A DNA stretch of 49,772 nucleotides from NCBI GenBank assembly GCA_017630405.1, contig JAGBVH010000007.1:70506-120277 (forward strand). Reading direction: 5' to 3'. This document shows, one piece after another, positions 41,052 through 49,772 of the stretch (within the stretch, counting starts at the first letter, position 1; each line of letters starts with the position of its first letter). The stretch comes from Alphaproteobacteria bacterium (GTDB lineage: Bacteria; Pseudomonadota; Alphaproteobacteria; Rs-D84). The translations under genes and the position numbers were made by a program. Below the pieces are notes generated by a model. That model was not told the origin of the DNA. It saw only the letters and a list, made by a program, of their open reading frames with translations, and did not search any database.

Positions 41052-42824
41052 TTATTTTGAAACCACAATATCGTGAAAGATTTCGGCCGGTATGGTACCG
41101 CCTGTTATCTTGGAATTCATAGGGGTATAATTATCGTTACCAATCCACACACCCATAACCATATCGCGGGTCGCACCAATAAACCACGCATCGCGGTTTT
41201 CATTACTTGTCCCGGTTTTACCACCAAGAACACCGTCCGCACGCGCACGACCGCCGGTACCACCAGGTGCCACAACATCCGCCAACAGATGCGACATATG
41301 TTCAACTGTTTCGGGCTGAAGAATCTGGATTGGGTCAGATGGATTGCGTGCAAACAGCACATTACCCGCCATATCTGTTATCTTGGTTATTGAATATGGG
41401 CGAACTGAATATCCATTATTCCATATCACCGCATAGATAGTCGTAAGATCAAGCAGACTCATTTCCGATGCACCAAGCACAGTCGAATATTCGCGACGCA
41501 ACTTGGTTCCCACCCCCAAACGACCTGCCATTGACAACATTGTATCAATACCATAGGTTTCAGTCAGTTTTAATGGAACCGAATTAACACTTTTCGCAAA
41601 GGCAGTCGCCAATGTTATGTCGCCATAGTATTTTTCATTGTAGTTTTTAGGGCTGTAATCGCCAATCGCAAAAGGCGAGTCGTTTACATACGCATCAGGT
41701 GTTAATCCGTTTTCCAGCGCAACCAGATAAACAACCGGCTTGAATGCACTGCCCGGTTGACGTGGTGCGGTGGCACGATTAAACTGGCTGGTTTGATAGT
41801 CTGCCCCGCCAGACATCGCGCGCAGCGCGCCATCAGGTTCCATAGCAACAACTGCGCCCTGATATTCACCAACTTTTTGCGACAAAATTGCGGCAACTTG
41901 GTCCTGTAGATTACTATCCAATGTCGTGTACACATACATATCTGATTCAAAATCGCCAATACGAGATTTTAATTCATCCATTACATAATCCGTCCAGTAA
42001 CGATACATATTTGTATCAGCTGTCCCTGTGGCCGGTGCCAAGGATTGTGCCGCAGCACGCGCCTGATTTATTGTTATATAGCCCTGACGTACCATTTCCT
42101 GAAGAACAACACGTGCGCGAGTGATATTCTTGTCTGGATTACGCAGCGGGCTGTATGTGGTTGGAGCCTTTAGCATCGCTGCAATTTGAGCCGACTGGCC
42201 AATAGACAGTCGCGTTGCAGGCACACCAAACATAGCGCGTGCAGTCGCATCAATACCACGCATTCCGCCAACTAACGATACGCGGTTCATATATAAATCC
42301 AAGACCTGATTTTTATTAAATCTGTTTTCAAGCCAATACGATAAAATCACTTCTTGGACTTTGCGCGAAATCTTTTTATCACGCGACAAGAATATGTTTT
42401 TTGCTGTCTGTTGCGTTATGGTTGAACCGCCTGCTGCCATTCGTCCCTTGACTATATTCGAAACAAAAGCGCGCGCAATTCCACGCACATCAATTGGGCC
42501 ATGATCAAAAAAACGCTTATCTTCGATTGCAACAATTGCCTGCCATACATGTGGCGGAAGTGTTTCAACAGACACCGGTGTGCCCATTATGCGGTTCGCA
42601 CTGCGCAATTCATTGCCTTCCCTGTCCAGAAAGACAATCGCAGCATCACGCGTTTCATGTAATATCGCATCAAGCGATGGCATACGCAAATATATAAAGC
42701 CAACATAGCCTGCAACCACAACACAGCCAATCAAAAACAAATTAAACATGTACACAAACAATCGCCGCCGAAACGAAGGCTGCGACTGGGTTGCAGTGTT
42801 TTTTCTGATTTCTTGACGCGCCAA
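41052..42824 (-). CDS. class A penicillin-binding protein (PBP1A family)
   Basis: 590 residues from the TTG at 42824, chosen for an AAAGGGGA site 6 bases upstream; an upstream TTG at 42902 has none. A short cytoplasmic tail and one span (about 24-46) precede the GT51 glycosyltransferase (E-D-K-R-F-F-D-H-G near 100-108, G-G-S-T-I-T-Q-Q-T-A-K-N near 134-145). The transpeptidase domain has S-x-x-K in P-G-S-A-F-K, S-V-N and G-K-T-G-T. It polymerises and crosslinks peptidoglycan in the periplasm. It is shorter than E. coli PBP1A (about 850). Confidence 0.9.
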   Translation of the reverse strand: MARQEIRKNTATQSQPSFRRRLFVYMFNLFLIGCVVVAGYVGFIYLRMPSLDAILHETRDAAIVFLDREGNELRSANRIMGTPVSVETLPPHVWQAIVAIEDKRFFDHGPIDVRGIARAFVSNIVKGRMAAGGSTITQQTAKNIFLSRDKKISRKVQEVILSYWLENRFNKNQVLDLYMNRVSLVGGMRGIDATARAMFGVPATRLSIGQSAQIAAMLKAPTTYSPLRNPDKNITRARVVLQEMVRQGYITINQARAAAQSLAPATGTADTNMYRYWTDYVMDELKSRIGDFESDMYVYTTLDSNLQDQVAAILSQKVGEYQGAVVAMEPDGALRAMSGGADYQTSQFNRATAPRQPGSAFKPVVYLVALENGLTPDAYVNDSPFAIGDYSPKNYNEKYYGDITLATAFAKSVNSVPLKLTETYGIDTMLSMAGRLGVGTKLRREYSTVLGASEMSLLDLTTIYAVIWNNGYSVRPYSITKITDMAGNVLFARNPSDPIQILQPETVEHMSHLLADVVAPGGTGGRARADGVLGGKTGTSNENRDAWFIGATRDMVMGVWIGNDNYTPMNSKITGGTIPAEIFHDIVVSK

Positions 42825-42860
42825 TTTTTTCCCCTTTGTTGGAATATTATCACAAACAAC

Positions 42861-42890
42861 TTGCGTTTTACCAGACTTTATAATTATAAT
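42861..42890 (+). promoter_or_regulatory. promoter of the barrel gene at 42919
   Basis: TTGCGT (42861-42866), 18-bp spacer, consensus TATAAT (42885-42890). The leader of about 20 bases has AAAGGA. Confidence 0.6.
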
Positions 42891-42918
42891 CCTAGCATAC
42901 AAAAAAGGGAAAGGATAT

Positions 42919-43587
42919 ATGAAAAAAATTTCATTTATATTGGCATGCTTGATTTCGGTGCCCGCGTTGGCAAATGAATATGGTTCGTATGAATCATATG
43001 ATTCTTATGACTCTTATGATTCTTATAGCGCAGATACGAACACACGCGATAACTATGTTGGGCTGCGTATTCATAAAAACGAAAGCCTGTCCCTGAAATA
43101 CAACATTAACAGTGGCGGCAACACCACAGTTCGCAAAGACAACTTTGGATTTGGCGCAATTGTTGGTAATAAACTGACCAGTAATGTAAAGATTGAATTC
43201 GAAACCGCATATACAGGCGTATCAAAAAACAAACGCAACAATGAATTCGATTTTGATATTTGGTCAAATATGCTGAATGTATATCTGTTCAAAGAATACG
43301 AAAATGTAGTCGCACCTTATGCTGGGGTTGGCCTTGGATTCGCAAGCATATGGGGCGATGTGAACTCGCCCGCGGGTCGTATGTCAGACAATGTGTTTGA
43401 CCTGTCATATCAGTTGATGGTGGGCATTAACTTTGCATTGAATGACCGCGTTGATTTAAATGTCGGACTTAAATATCAGTACTATGGTGAAGTTGAACAT
43501 CAACTGCATAACACTGAATATGCGGTTACCGATGTTGATGCAACCGAAGTTTATTTTGGGGCTGCATATAAATTTGGACTTAAATAA
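42919..43587 (+). CDS. small outer membrane beta-barrel protein with Tyr-Asp-Ser repeat
   Basis: 222 residues. Signal peptide M-K-K-I-S-F-I-L-A-C-L-I-S-V-P-A-L-A with a cut near residue 18. A repeat of Y-D/E-S units lies just after the cut (residues 24-36), then amphipathic strands of an eight-stranded barrel such as OmpW- or OmpA-like proteins (A-P-Y-A-G-V-G-L-G-F-A-S, V-G-I-N-F-A-L-N-D-R-V-D-L-N-V-G-L-K-Y-Q). It ends in A-A-Y-K-F-G-L-K, with an aromatic near the end. Probably surface exposed. The repeat is encoded by four 9-base units. Confidence 0.87.
   Translation: MKKISFILACLISVPALANEYGSYESYDSYDSYDSYSADTNTRDNYVGLRIHKNESLSLKYNINSGGNTTVRKDNFGFGAIVGNKLTSNVKIEFETAYTGVSKNKRNNEFDFDIWSNMLNVYLFKEYENVVAPYAGVGLGFASIWGDVNSPAGRMSDNVFDLSYQLMVGINFALNDRVDLNVGLKYQYYGEVEHQLHNTEYAVTDVDATEVYFGAAYKFGLK
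42988..43023 (+). repeat. 9-bp coding tandem repeat (Tyr-Asp/Glu-Ser)
   Basis: Four 9-base units of the type TATGATTCT at 42988, 42997, 43006 and 43015, differing at a few bases. Each adds three residues, so slippage would change length without a frameshift. Confidence 0.75.
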
Positions 43588-43613
43588 AAAAATCCCCAAA
43601 ATGGGGATTTTTT

Positions 43614-43616
<3 letters not shown>
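43586..43616. terminator. bidirectional terminator
   Basis: Stem AATCCCCA/TGGGGATT with loop AAA, flanked by A- and T-runs, between the barrel gene and ligA. Confidence 0.85.
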
Positions 43617-45637
<2,021 letters not shown>

Positions 45638-45662
45638 TAAAAAAATCCCGCCAATGGCGGGA
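45638..45662 (-). terminator. terminator of fabI
   Basis: Stem TCCCGCC/GGCGGGA with loop AAT and a U-tract on the minus strand, just after the fabI stop. Confidence 0.85.
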
Positions 45663-45666
45663 ATAT

Positions 45667-46479
45667 TTACTTTTCTTCCAATCCTTTTAACAGGATATCT
45701 TTCATGTCATTTGGCATCATACCAGTGGTTGAATAGCCACAATCCACGTGGTGAATTTCGCCGGTCACTGCACTGGACAGGTCGCTGAACAAGTACAATG
45801 CGGCACCCGACACATCATCCAATGTCATATTACGGCGCAACGGGGTCTGTTCCGCATTAAGGCGCAACATCGCCTTGAAGCCGCCAACACCACTGGATGC
45901 CAATGTCATAATTGGGCCCGCGCTGATTGCGTTCACGCGAATACCGTTTGCCCCCAAATCAGACGCCAGATAACGAACACTGCTGTCCAATGCGGATTTT
46001 GCCACACCCATTACATTGTAATTAGGCACAGACTTTTCACCACCATAATATGTCAGAGTCACAATACTGCCACCATTGGTCATCAATTTAGATGCACGAC
46101 GTGTCAAATCAACCAATGAATATACCGATATATCCATTGTGTTCTTGAAGTTTTCGCGGCTGGTATCAGCATAACGGCCAGTCAATTCATTCTTGTCCGA
46201 AAAAGCAATCGCGTGCAACATACAGTCGATATGACCCCATTCTGCCTCTATCTTGTTAAACAAATCGTCCATTTGTTCATCGTTTTGTACATTACATTCC
46301 TGAACAAACTTGGCACCAATGGATTCCGCCAATGGGCGCACACGCTTTTCCAATGCAGGCATCGCGTATGGCATCGCGATTTCAGCACCCTGCTCGGCTG
46401 CGCGTTTGGCAATTGCCCACGCCATAGACCAGTCGTTGGCAACACCTGTAATTAAAATCTTTTTTCCTTTTAATAACAT
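45667..46479 (-). CDS. fabI: enoyl-ACP reductase FabI
   Basis: 270 residues. Short-chain dehydrogenase fold: G-V-A-N-D-W-S-M-A-W near residues 12-21 binds NADH, and the catalytic block is Y144-Y145-G-G-E-K...Y154-N-V-M-G-V-A-K161, matching the Tyr-x6-Lys of FabI. It reduces enoyl-ACP in the last step of each fatty acid elongation cycle. A good AAAGGA site precedes the ATG. Monocistronic by its terminator. Confidence 0.96.
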   Translation of the reverse strand: MLLKGKKILITGVANDWSMAWAIAKRAAEQGAEIAMPYAMPALEKRVRPLAESIGAKFVQECNVQNDEQMDDLFNKIEAEWGHIDCMLHAIAFSDKNELTGRYADTSRENFKNTMDISVYSLVDLTRRASKLMTNGGSIVTLTYYGGEKSVPNYNVMGVAKSALDSSVRYLASDLGANGIRVNAISAGPIMTLASSGVGGFKAMLRLNAEQTPLRRNMTLDDVSGAALYLFSDLSSAVTGEIHHVDCGYSTTGMMPNDMKDILLKGLEEK

Positions 46480-46562
46480 TTATACATCCTTTTAGGGTTA
46501 TTATGATTGGACACAGTAAAAATATATCACTAAAAAACGGTCGCCGCAAGAAGGAAAAATCC

Positions 46563-46590
46563 TTGACATTATGTATATTTTGTCTATATT
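46563..46590 (+). promoter_or_regulatory. promoter of the paralogue pair
   Basis: Consensus TTGACA (46563-46568), 16-bp spacer, TATATT (46585-46590). The leader to the ATG at 46668 is about 70 bases. Confidence 0.6.
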
Positions 46591-46667
46591 TGTTCTGAAA
46601 AAAAATGTGGACAACACAAAAATTACCGTTAAAATGTGTGTCCCAAACCATAAAAGGTACAGAAATA

Positions 46668-47042
46668 ATGAAGAAAACTAATACAACCGTTTCGGAACAG
46701 GACATTCTGAATCTGATTGCAAACAGCCAAATTTGCCGTCTGGATTTAGATGCCAATGGCAATAAAATGGCTGGATTCGCACGCAATGTGGAATGCTATT
46801 CCATTGGCAAAGATTTTAGATTCGAAGTTCATAATCCAAATGGCGGTATGTGGAGTTATTCCGCAGAACTGCGAAACAATATCTTTAATACCCGCATTGT
46901 ATTAATTTATGATATATTCACAATTCGTACAATTAAAATGGCGTTAAACGAAAGATTGGCGGCACAGTATGTTCAAGAACTGGATGCGGCATTATTCAGA
47001 AAGAATAATGCTATCTGGGACAGACTGGCACGCATGAAATAA
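46668..47042 (+). CDS. hypothetical protein, paralogue of the next gene
   Basis: 124 residues from the ATG at 46668 with AAAGG upstream; an earlier start at 46605 is rejected. Not recognised. Pattern: L-I-A-N-S-Q-I-C-R-L-D-L, G-N-K-M, Y-S-I-G-K-D-F-R-F-E-V, N-N-I-F-N-T, L-A-R-M-K. The next gene shares L-I-N-N, R-V-D-L, Y-S-V-G-S-D-F-K-A-E-V, F-N-T and L-A-R-V-M in the same order, so the two are tandem duplicates that have diverged. Mixed strand and helix, probably cytoplasmic. Confidence 0.75.
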   Translation: MKKTNTTVSEQDILNLIANSQICRLDLDANGNKMAGFARNVECYSIGKDFRFEVHNPNGGMWSYSAELRNNIFNTRIVLIYDIFTIRTIKMALNERLAAQYVQELDAALFRKNNAIWDRLARMK

Positions 47043-47068
47043 AAACAAACAAAAAAAGGAAGCAAAAC

Positions 47069-47434
47069 ATGAAAAACGATACAACAGCATTTACATTTAT
47101 TACTTTGATAAACAATGCACCAGTACATCGCGTTGATTTGACAAAAGATGGCAAAAAGAACACACGCGACTATGCATACGGTTTGGCGCACTATTCAGTT
47201 GGCAGCGACTTTAAAGCAGAAGTAAGATACACAGACAAAACAGAAACAACTGTTGCAAAAGTTATTATCAAAAACAAAACATTTAACACGATTGTTGCTG
47301 AATATGCCGGCAATACAGAAGCTGCCAGTGCATTGGTTCACGCTCTTGACAATCGTACAATGATTACACGTTTGGTTAAAACAAACGGCCAGAAAACACA
47401 GGCTGAATTGAGCAAATTGGCACGCGTTATGTAA
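47069..47434 (+). CDS. hypothetical protein, paralogue of the previous gene
   Basis: 121 residues, not recognised. It shares the ordered motifs L-I-x-N, R-x-D-L, Y-S-x-G-x-D-F-x-x-E-V, F-N-T and a final L-A-R with the gene at 46668. The 26-base gap holds an AAAGGA site, so both are probably on one transcript. It is more basic and Thr/Lys-rich than its partner. It could form a complex with it; no function is suggested by sequence. Confidence 0.75.
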   Translation: MKNDTTAFTFITLINNAPVHRVDLTKDGKKNTRDYAYGLAHYSVGSDFKAEVRYTDKTETTVAKVIIKNKTFNTIVAEYAGNTEAASALVHALDNRTMITRLVKTNGQKTQAELSKLARVM

Positions 47435-47459
47435 TCGACACTCAGTAATTACTGATATC

Positions 47460-47486
47460 AAAAAACGCCCAAACGGGCGTTTTTTA
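47460..47486. terminator. bidirectional terminator
   Basis: Stem AAAAAACGCCC/GGGCGTTTTTT with loop AAAC between convergent genes. A separate 12-base palindrome CAGTAATTACTG lies just upstream. Confidence 0.85.
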
Positions 47487-49265
47487 TTATGCCGCTACAG
47501 GCTTGTCCTTGAATTGCATATCATAAAGTGTTTTATAGGCACCGCCTTCGATGGCAACCAATTCTTCGTGCGTTCCACTTTCGACCAGATTACCATGATT
47601 TACAACCACAATCTTGGACGCGTTGCGAATTGTGGACAAGCGGTGCGCAATTACAAACACAGTCTTGTCACGCATCAGGTTTTCAATCGCACGCTGAACA
47701 ACGGCTTCGGATTTGTTATCAAGTGCGGATGTGGCCTCGTCCAAAATCAAGATTGGTGCATTTTTCAAAAACGCGCGCGCAATTGCCACACGCTGCTTTT
47801 GACCACCGGACAACAATATACCACGTTCACCAATCTGGGTATCAAGCCCATCTTTTAATGTGCCAACAAAATCATCCAAACACGCCATTTTGATTGCAGT
47901 CTGCAGCTCTTCATCAGTTGCGTTTTGATTGCCCAGCAGGATATTTTCGCGGATTGTGCCAGCAAACAAAAAGTTGTCCTGGAACACAATGCCGATATTT
48001 TGACGCAATGATTTTAATGTAAACTTGCGAATATCAACACCGTCAACATAGATTCCGCCACTGGTCACATCGTAAAAACGCGGCAACAAGCTGACCAAAG
48101 TAGTCTTGCCCCCACCAGAATTACCAACCAGCGCAATTGTTTGCCCCTGCCCTACGGTCAAGTTGACATCACGCAATACAGGCACGCCCTTGTTATATTC
48201 AAATGACAAATTCTTGAATTCGATTTTTGAATGCTTGGCCGGCATTTCGATCGCATCCGGCGCATCAATAATTGCAGGACAGCTGTCCAGAATAGCGAAT
48301 ACACGCTCAATCGCCATAAATGACATCAGCACCGAATTATAATTCGAGCCAATACTCTTCATTGGTGTGTACAACATAATCAACGCGGTCAAGAACGATA
48401 CGAATCCGCCACTGGTAATAGTACCATTTAAAATCAGATACGACCCAAACCAAATCGCAACACCAATACCAATCGACAAAATCACATGCATCACAGGCGT
48501 CAACCAGCGTGTACGCTGCAGCATTTTGATACGCAGGCGGAATACACCCTTTAATACATCGTTAAATTTACCCTCTTGATATTCAGCTAAATTGTATGCT
48601 GTGATTGTTTTATTCCCAGCATAGGATTCATTGTATACCGTCATCAGCGCCGAATCCGCCTTGACCGTTTTGTCCATAACAGAGTGAATTTTCTTTTTCA
48701 AACTCATCATCGGCAGAAATGCACCAATTAAAATCGCCACACAGACCAGTGCCAACTGCCAAGAATTATAGAACAACACAAAAATCAGCGAAAATGCGGT
48801 AAAAAACTTCTGAACAAAGTTTTTAAGATTGGTCAATAATCCCGCGCACGCCATATCCGCATTGTTATTAAACATAAACATAACATCGCCCGAGTTCTTT
48901 TTGTTAAAGAATTCAGGTTCGAAGCAAAGCATCTTTTTATACAAATCTAATTTCAACAGATTTGTAATCTTGGCACCAACCCAAGTATTCAGATAGTTTG
49001 CCGCATATGTCAAAGCCCCCTGGGCCGATGTGAACAACACAATCGCAATTGGAATATACCATGCGGTCTGCAGCGACTTGTCCACCATAACCAAGTCCAT
49101 ATACGGCTTTAATGACATCGCGATAACCGCATCCAGCGAACCAATAGGAATCGCCAACAACACCGACAGCAGCCCACGAAACCAATATGGCTTGATATAT
49201 GGCCACATACGGCGGTAATTTTGTACAAAAGAGTTGTTCAGAACTATATTTGCTTTCTTTGCCAT
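47487..49265 (-). CDS. MsbA-like ABC exporter
   Basis: 592 residues. Six spans in the first 310 residues, then one ATPase domain: Walker A G-N-S-G-G-G-K-T-T near 383-391, Q-loop I-V-F-Q-D-N-F-L-F, signature L-S-G-G-Q-K-Q-R near 491, Walker B I-L-I-L-D-E-A-T and I-A-H-R-L-S-T. The layout matches MsbA, which flips lipid A-core across the inner membrane, but other lipid or drug exporters have the same plan. It has its own promoter and an AAGGA site. Confidence 0.9.
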   Translation of the reverse strand: MAKKANIVLNNSFVQNYRRMWPYIKPYWFRGLLSVLLAIPIGSLDAVIAMSLKPYMDLVMVDKSLQTAWYIPIAIVLFTSAQGALTYAANYLNTWVGAKITNLLKLDLYKKMLCFEPEFFNKKNSGDVMFMFNNNADMACAGLLTNLKNFVQKFFTAFSLIFVLFYNSWQLALVCVAILIGAFLPMMSLKKKIHSVMDKTVKADSALMTVYNESYAGNKTITAYNLAEYQEGKFNDVLKGVFRLRIKMLQRTRWLTPVMHVILSIGIGVAIWFGSYLILNGTITSGGFVSFLTALIMLYTPMKSIGSNYNSVLMSFMAIERVFAILDSCPAIIDAPDAIEMPAKHSKIEFKNLSFEYNKGVPVLRDVNLTVGQGQTIALVGNSGGGKTTLVSLLPRFYDVTSGGIYVDGVDIRKFTLKSLRQNIGIVFQDNFLFAGTIRENILLGNQNATDEELQTAIKMACLDDFVGTLKDGLDTQIGERGILLSGGQKQRVAIARAFLKNAPILILDEATSALDNKSEAVVQRAIENLMRDKTVFVIAHRLSTIRNASKIVVVNHGNLVESGTHEELVAIEGGAYKTLYDMQFKDKPVAA

Positions 49266-49287
49266 TTTTTATCCTTAAACGCCCCCA

Positions 49288-49315
49288 ATTATAACGATTT
49301 ATGATTGGTATGCAA
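49288..49315 (-). promoter_or_regulatory. promoter of the MsbA-like gene
   Basis: Minus-strand TTGCAT (49315-49310), 16-bp spacer, consensus TATAAT (49293-49288). The leader of about 16 bases has AAGGA. Confidence 0.65.
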
Positions 49316-49599
49316 GCCGTTTATACATTTACACCTAAAGGGAACCGCCTGTTACAGCGGATAGTTTTCCTATTCGACAAAATCTTTTCAAGATTATAAT
49401 GCATTAAAGGTCATAAAAAACAAAGCAATAAATCCTCTTTATAGTTGTATCTTTAATAGATTACCATTACATCTGCTTTTCGCTGAACGCGGTCCAGCCT
49501 AAAAAAAGTTTAGACACACATCGTTACCCTACCCCAAAGCAACAAAAAAACGCAAAATTCTGCATCTTACATCACAACAAGAAAACTTTCAAAAAACGC
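49316..49599. other. intergenic region without a gene
   Basis: No protein-coding frame is supported. It holds a hairpin CCGC/GCGG at 49336-49350, and a plus-strand TATAAT (49395-49400) with TTCGAC 16 bp upstream that could drive an RNA to the right. It also holds short pairs such as GCTG/CAGC at 49482-49498. It may encode a small RNA, but no known RNA family is recognised. Confidence 0.35.
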
Positions 49600-49628
49600 T
49601 TGACTTGCTTTAGTTTTTTATATAATAT
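49600..49628 (+). promoter_or_regulatory. promoter of tRNA-Asn
   Basis: TTGACT (49600-49605), 17-bp spacer, TAATAT (49623-49628), 12 bases before the tRNA. Confidence 0.6.
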
Positions 49629-49640
49629 TATCAACGCTAT

Positions 49641-49716
49641 TCGGGCATAGTTCAGTCGGTAGAACAACGGACTGTTAATCCGTATGTCACTGGTTCGAGT
49701 CCAGTTGCCCGAGCCA
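49641..49716 (+). tRNA. tRNA-Asn (anticodon GTT)
   Basis: 76 bases with encoded CCA. Acceptor TCGGGCA/TGCCCGA, anticodon loop CTGTTAA with stem CGGA/TCCG, T-arm CTGGTTCGAGTCCAG. It is one of the tRNAs (Asn, Asp, His, Tyr) whose G34 is the Tgt target. Confidence 0.95.
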
Positions 49717-49723
49717 CGAATTC

Positions 49724-49756
49724 CGTCGCAAAATCGTTGATTTTGCGGCGTTTTTC
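49724..49756 (+). terminator. terminator of tRNA-Asn
   Basis: Stem CGTCGCAAAATC/GATTTTGCGGCG (one G-T pair), loop GTT, then a T-run. Confidence 0.85.
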
Positions 49757-49772
49757 TTTGTTAACACTTTTG

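Overview
The window looks like a chromosomal segment of an uncultured, probably host-associated alphaproteobacterium with an AT-leaning, compact genome. The evidence is alphaproteobacterial-type core genes (rpsD, smpB, rpoZ with an acidic tail, comM-like ATPase, lepB-rnc, FabI), small beta-barrel surface proteins ending in aromatic residues or near them, a repetitive cysteine-rich surface-type protein, and short gaps with many hairpin terminators. UGA and UAG both act as stops, so the code is standard. The lineage is an inference from gene content and was not checked by a search.

Layout. 1-3400: 3' end of a cysteine-rich repeat protein, a BaiN/HI0933-type flavoprotein, an unknown protein behind a hairpin that hides its ribosome binding site, and a small lipoprotein. 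3410-10630: accessory region with a phage-tail-type (Mtd N-terminal-like) protein, a four-gene AT-rich glycosyltransferase operon, an HNH-type protein, two orphan proteins and a structured element next to tRNA-Ser(GGA). 10733-18051: rpoZ; mtaB-dacC-holB-tatD operon; unknown gene diverging from smpB; PHP phosphatase and rpsD. 18158-21860: tRNA-Gly, a cold-shock protein, a RelA/SpoT-like unknown and lysS behind an attenuator-like leader. 21895-28264: a tightly packed leftward operon with era, a lipoprotein, queA, an M16 peptidase, tgt and three unknowns, uniting the last steps of tRNA queuosine insertion. 28357-34650: dcd, an RlpA-like protein, murJ, bamD, a lipoprotein hydrolase, a YcgN-like protein and two membrane unknowns. 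34673-49772: comM, lepB-rnc-secG, beta-barrel proteins, a class A PBP with an ABC exporter, ligA, fabI, a pair of paralogous unknowns, an MsbA-like exporter and tRNA-Asn.

Shared theme. Much of the window serves the envelope: peptidoglycan (dacC, PBP1A-like, MurJ, RlpA-like), outer membrane assembly (BamD, barrels), export (LepB, SecG, two ABC exporters) and surface glycans. Most of the rest serves RNA, DNA and translation housekeeping.

Most notable signals. (1) lysS is preceded by a predicted eight-codon leader peptide with two adjacent Lys codons, an antiterminator and a terminator, arranged as a classical ribosome-mediated attenuator. (2) At least nine genes have a good sigma70-type promoter whose -10 box ends 6-9 bases before a well-supported start codon with no Shine-Dalgarno sequence, so leaderless mRNAs appear to be common. 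(3) Several divergent promoters are fused: one pair shares a palindromic -35 box, one has abutting -35 boxes, and one lies in a 13-bp perfect inverted repeat. (4) A transcript may begin directly with a hairpin that sequesters the next gene's Shine-Dalgarno sequence. (5) A 466-residue protein downstream of lysS has a RelA/SpoT-like motif pattern. (6) Two of the three tRNA genes have short copies of their 3' ends nearby.
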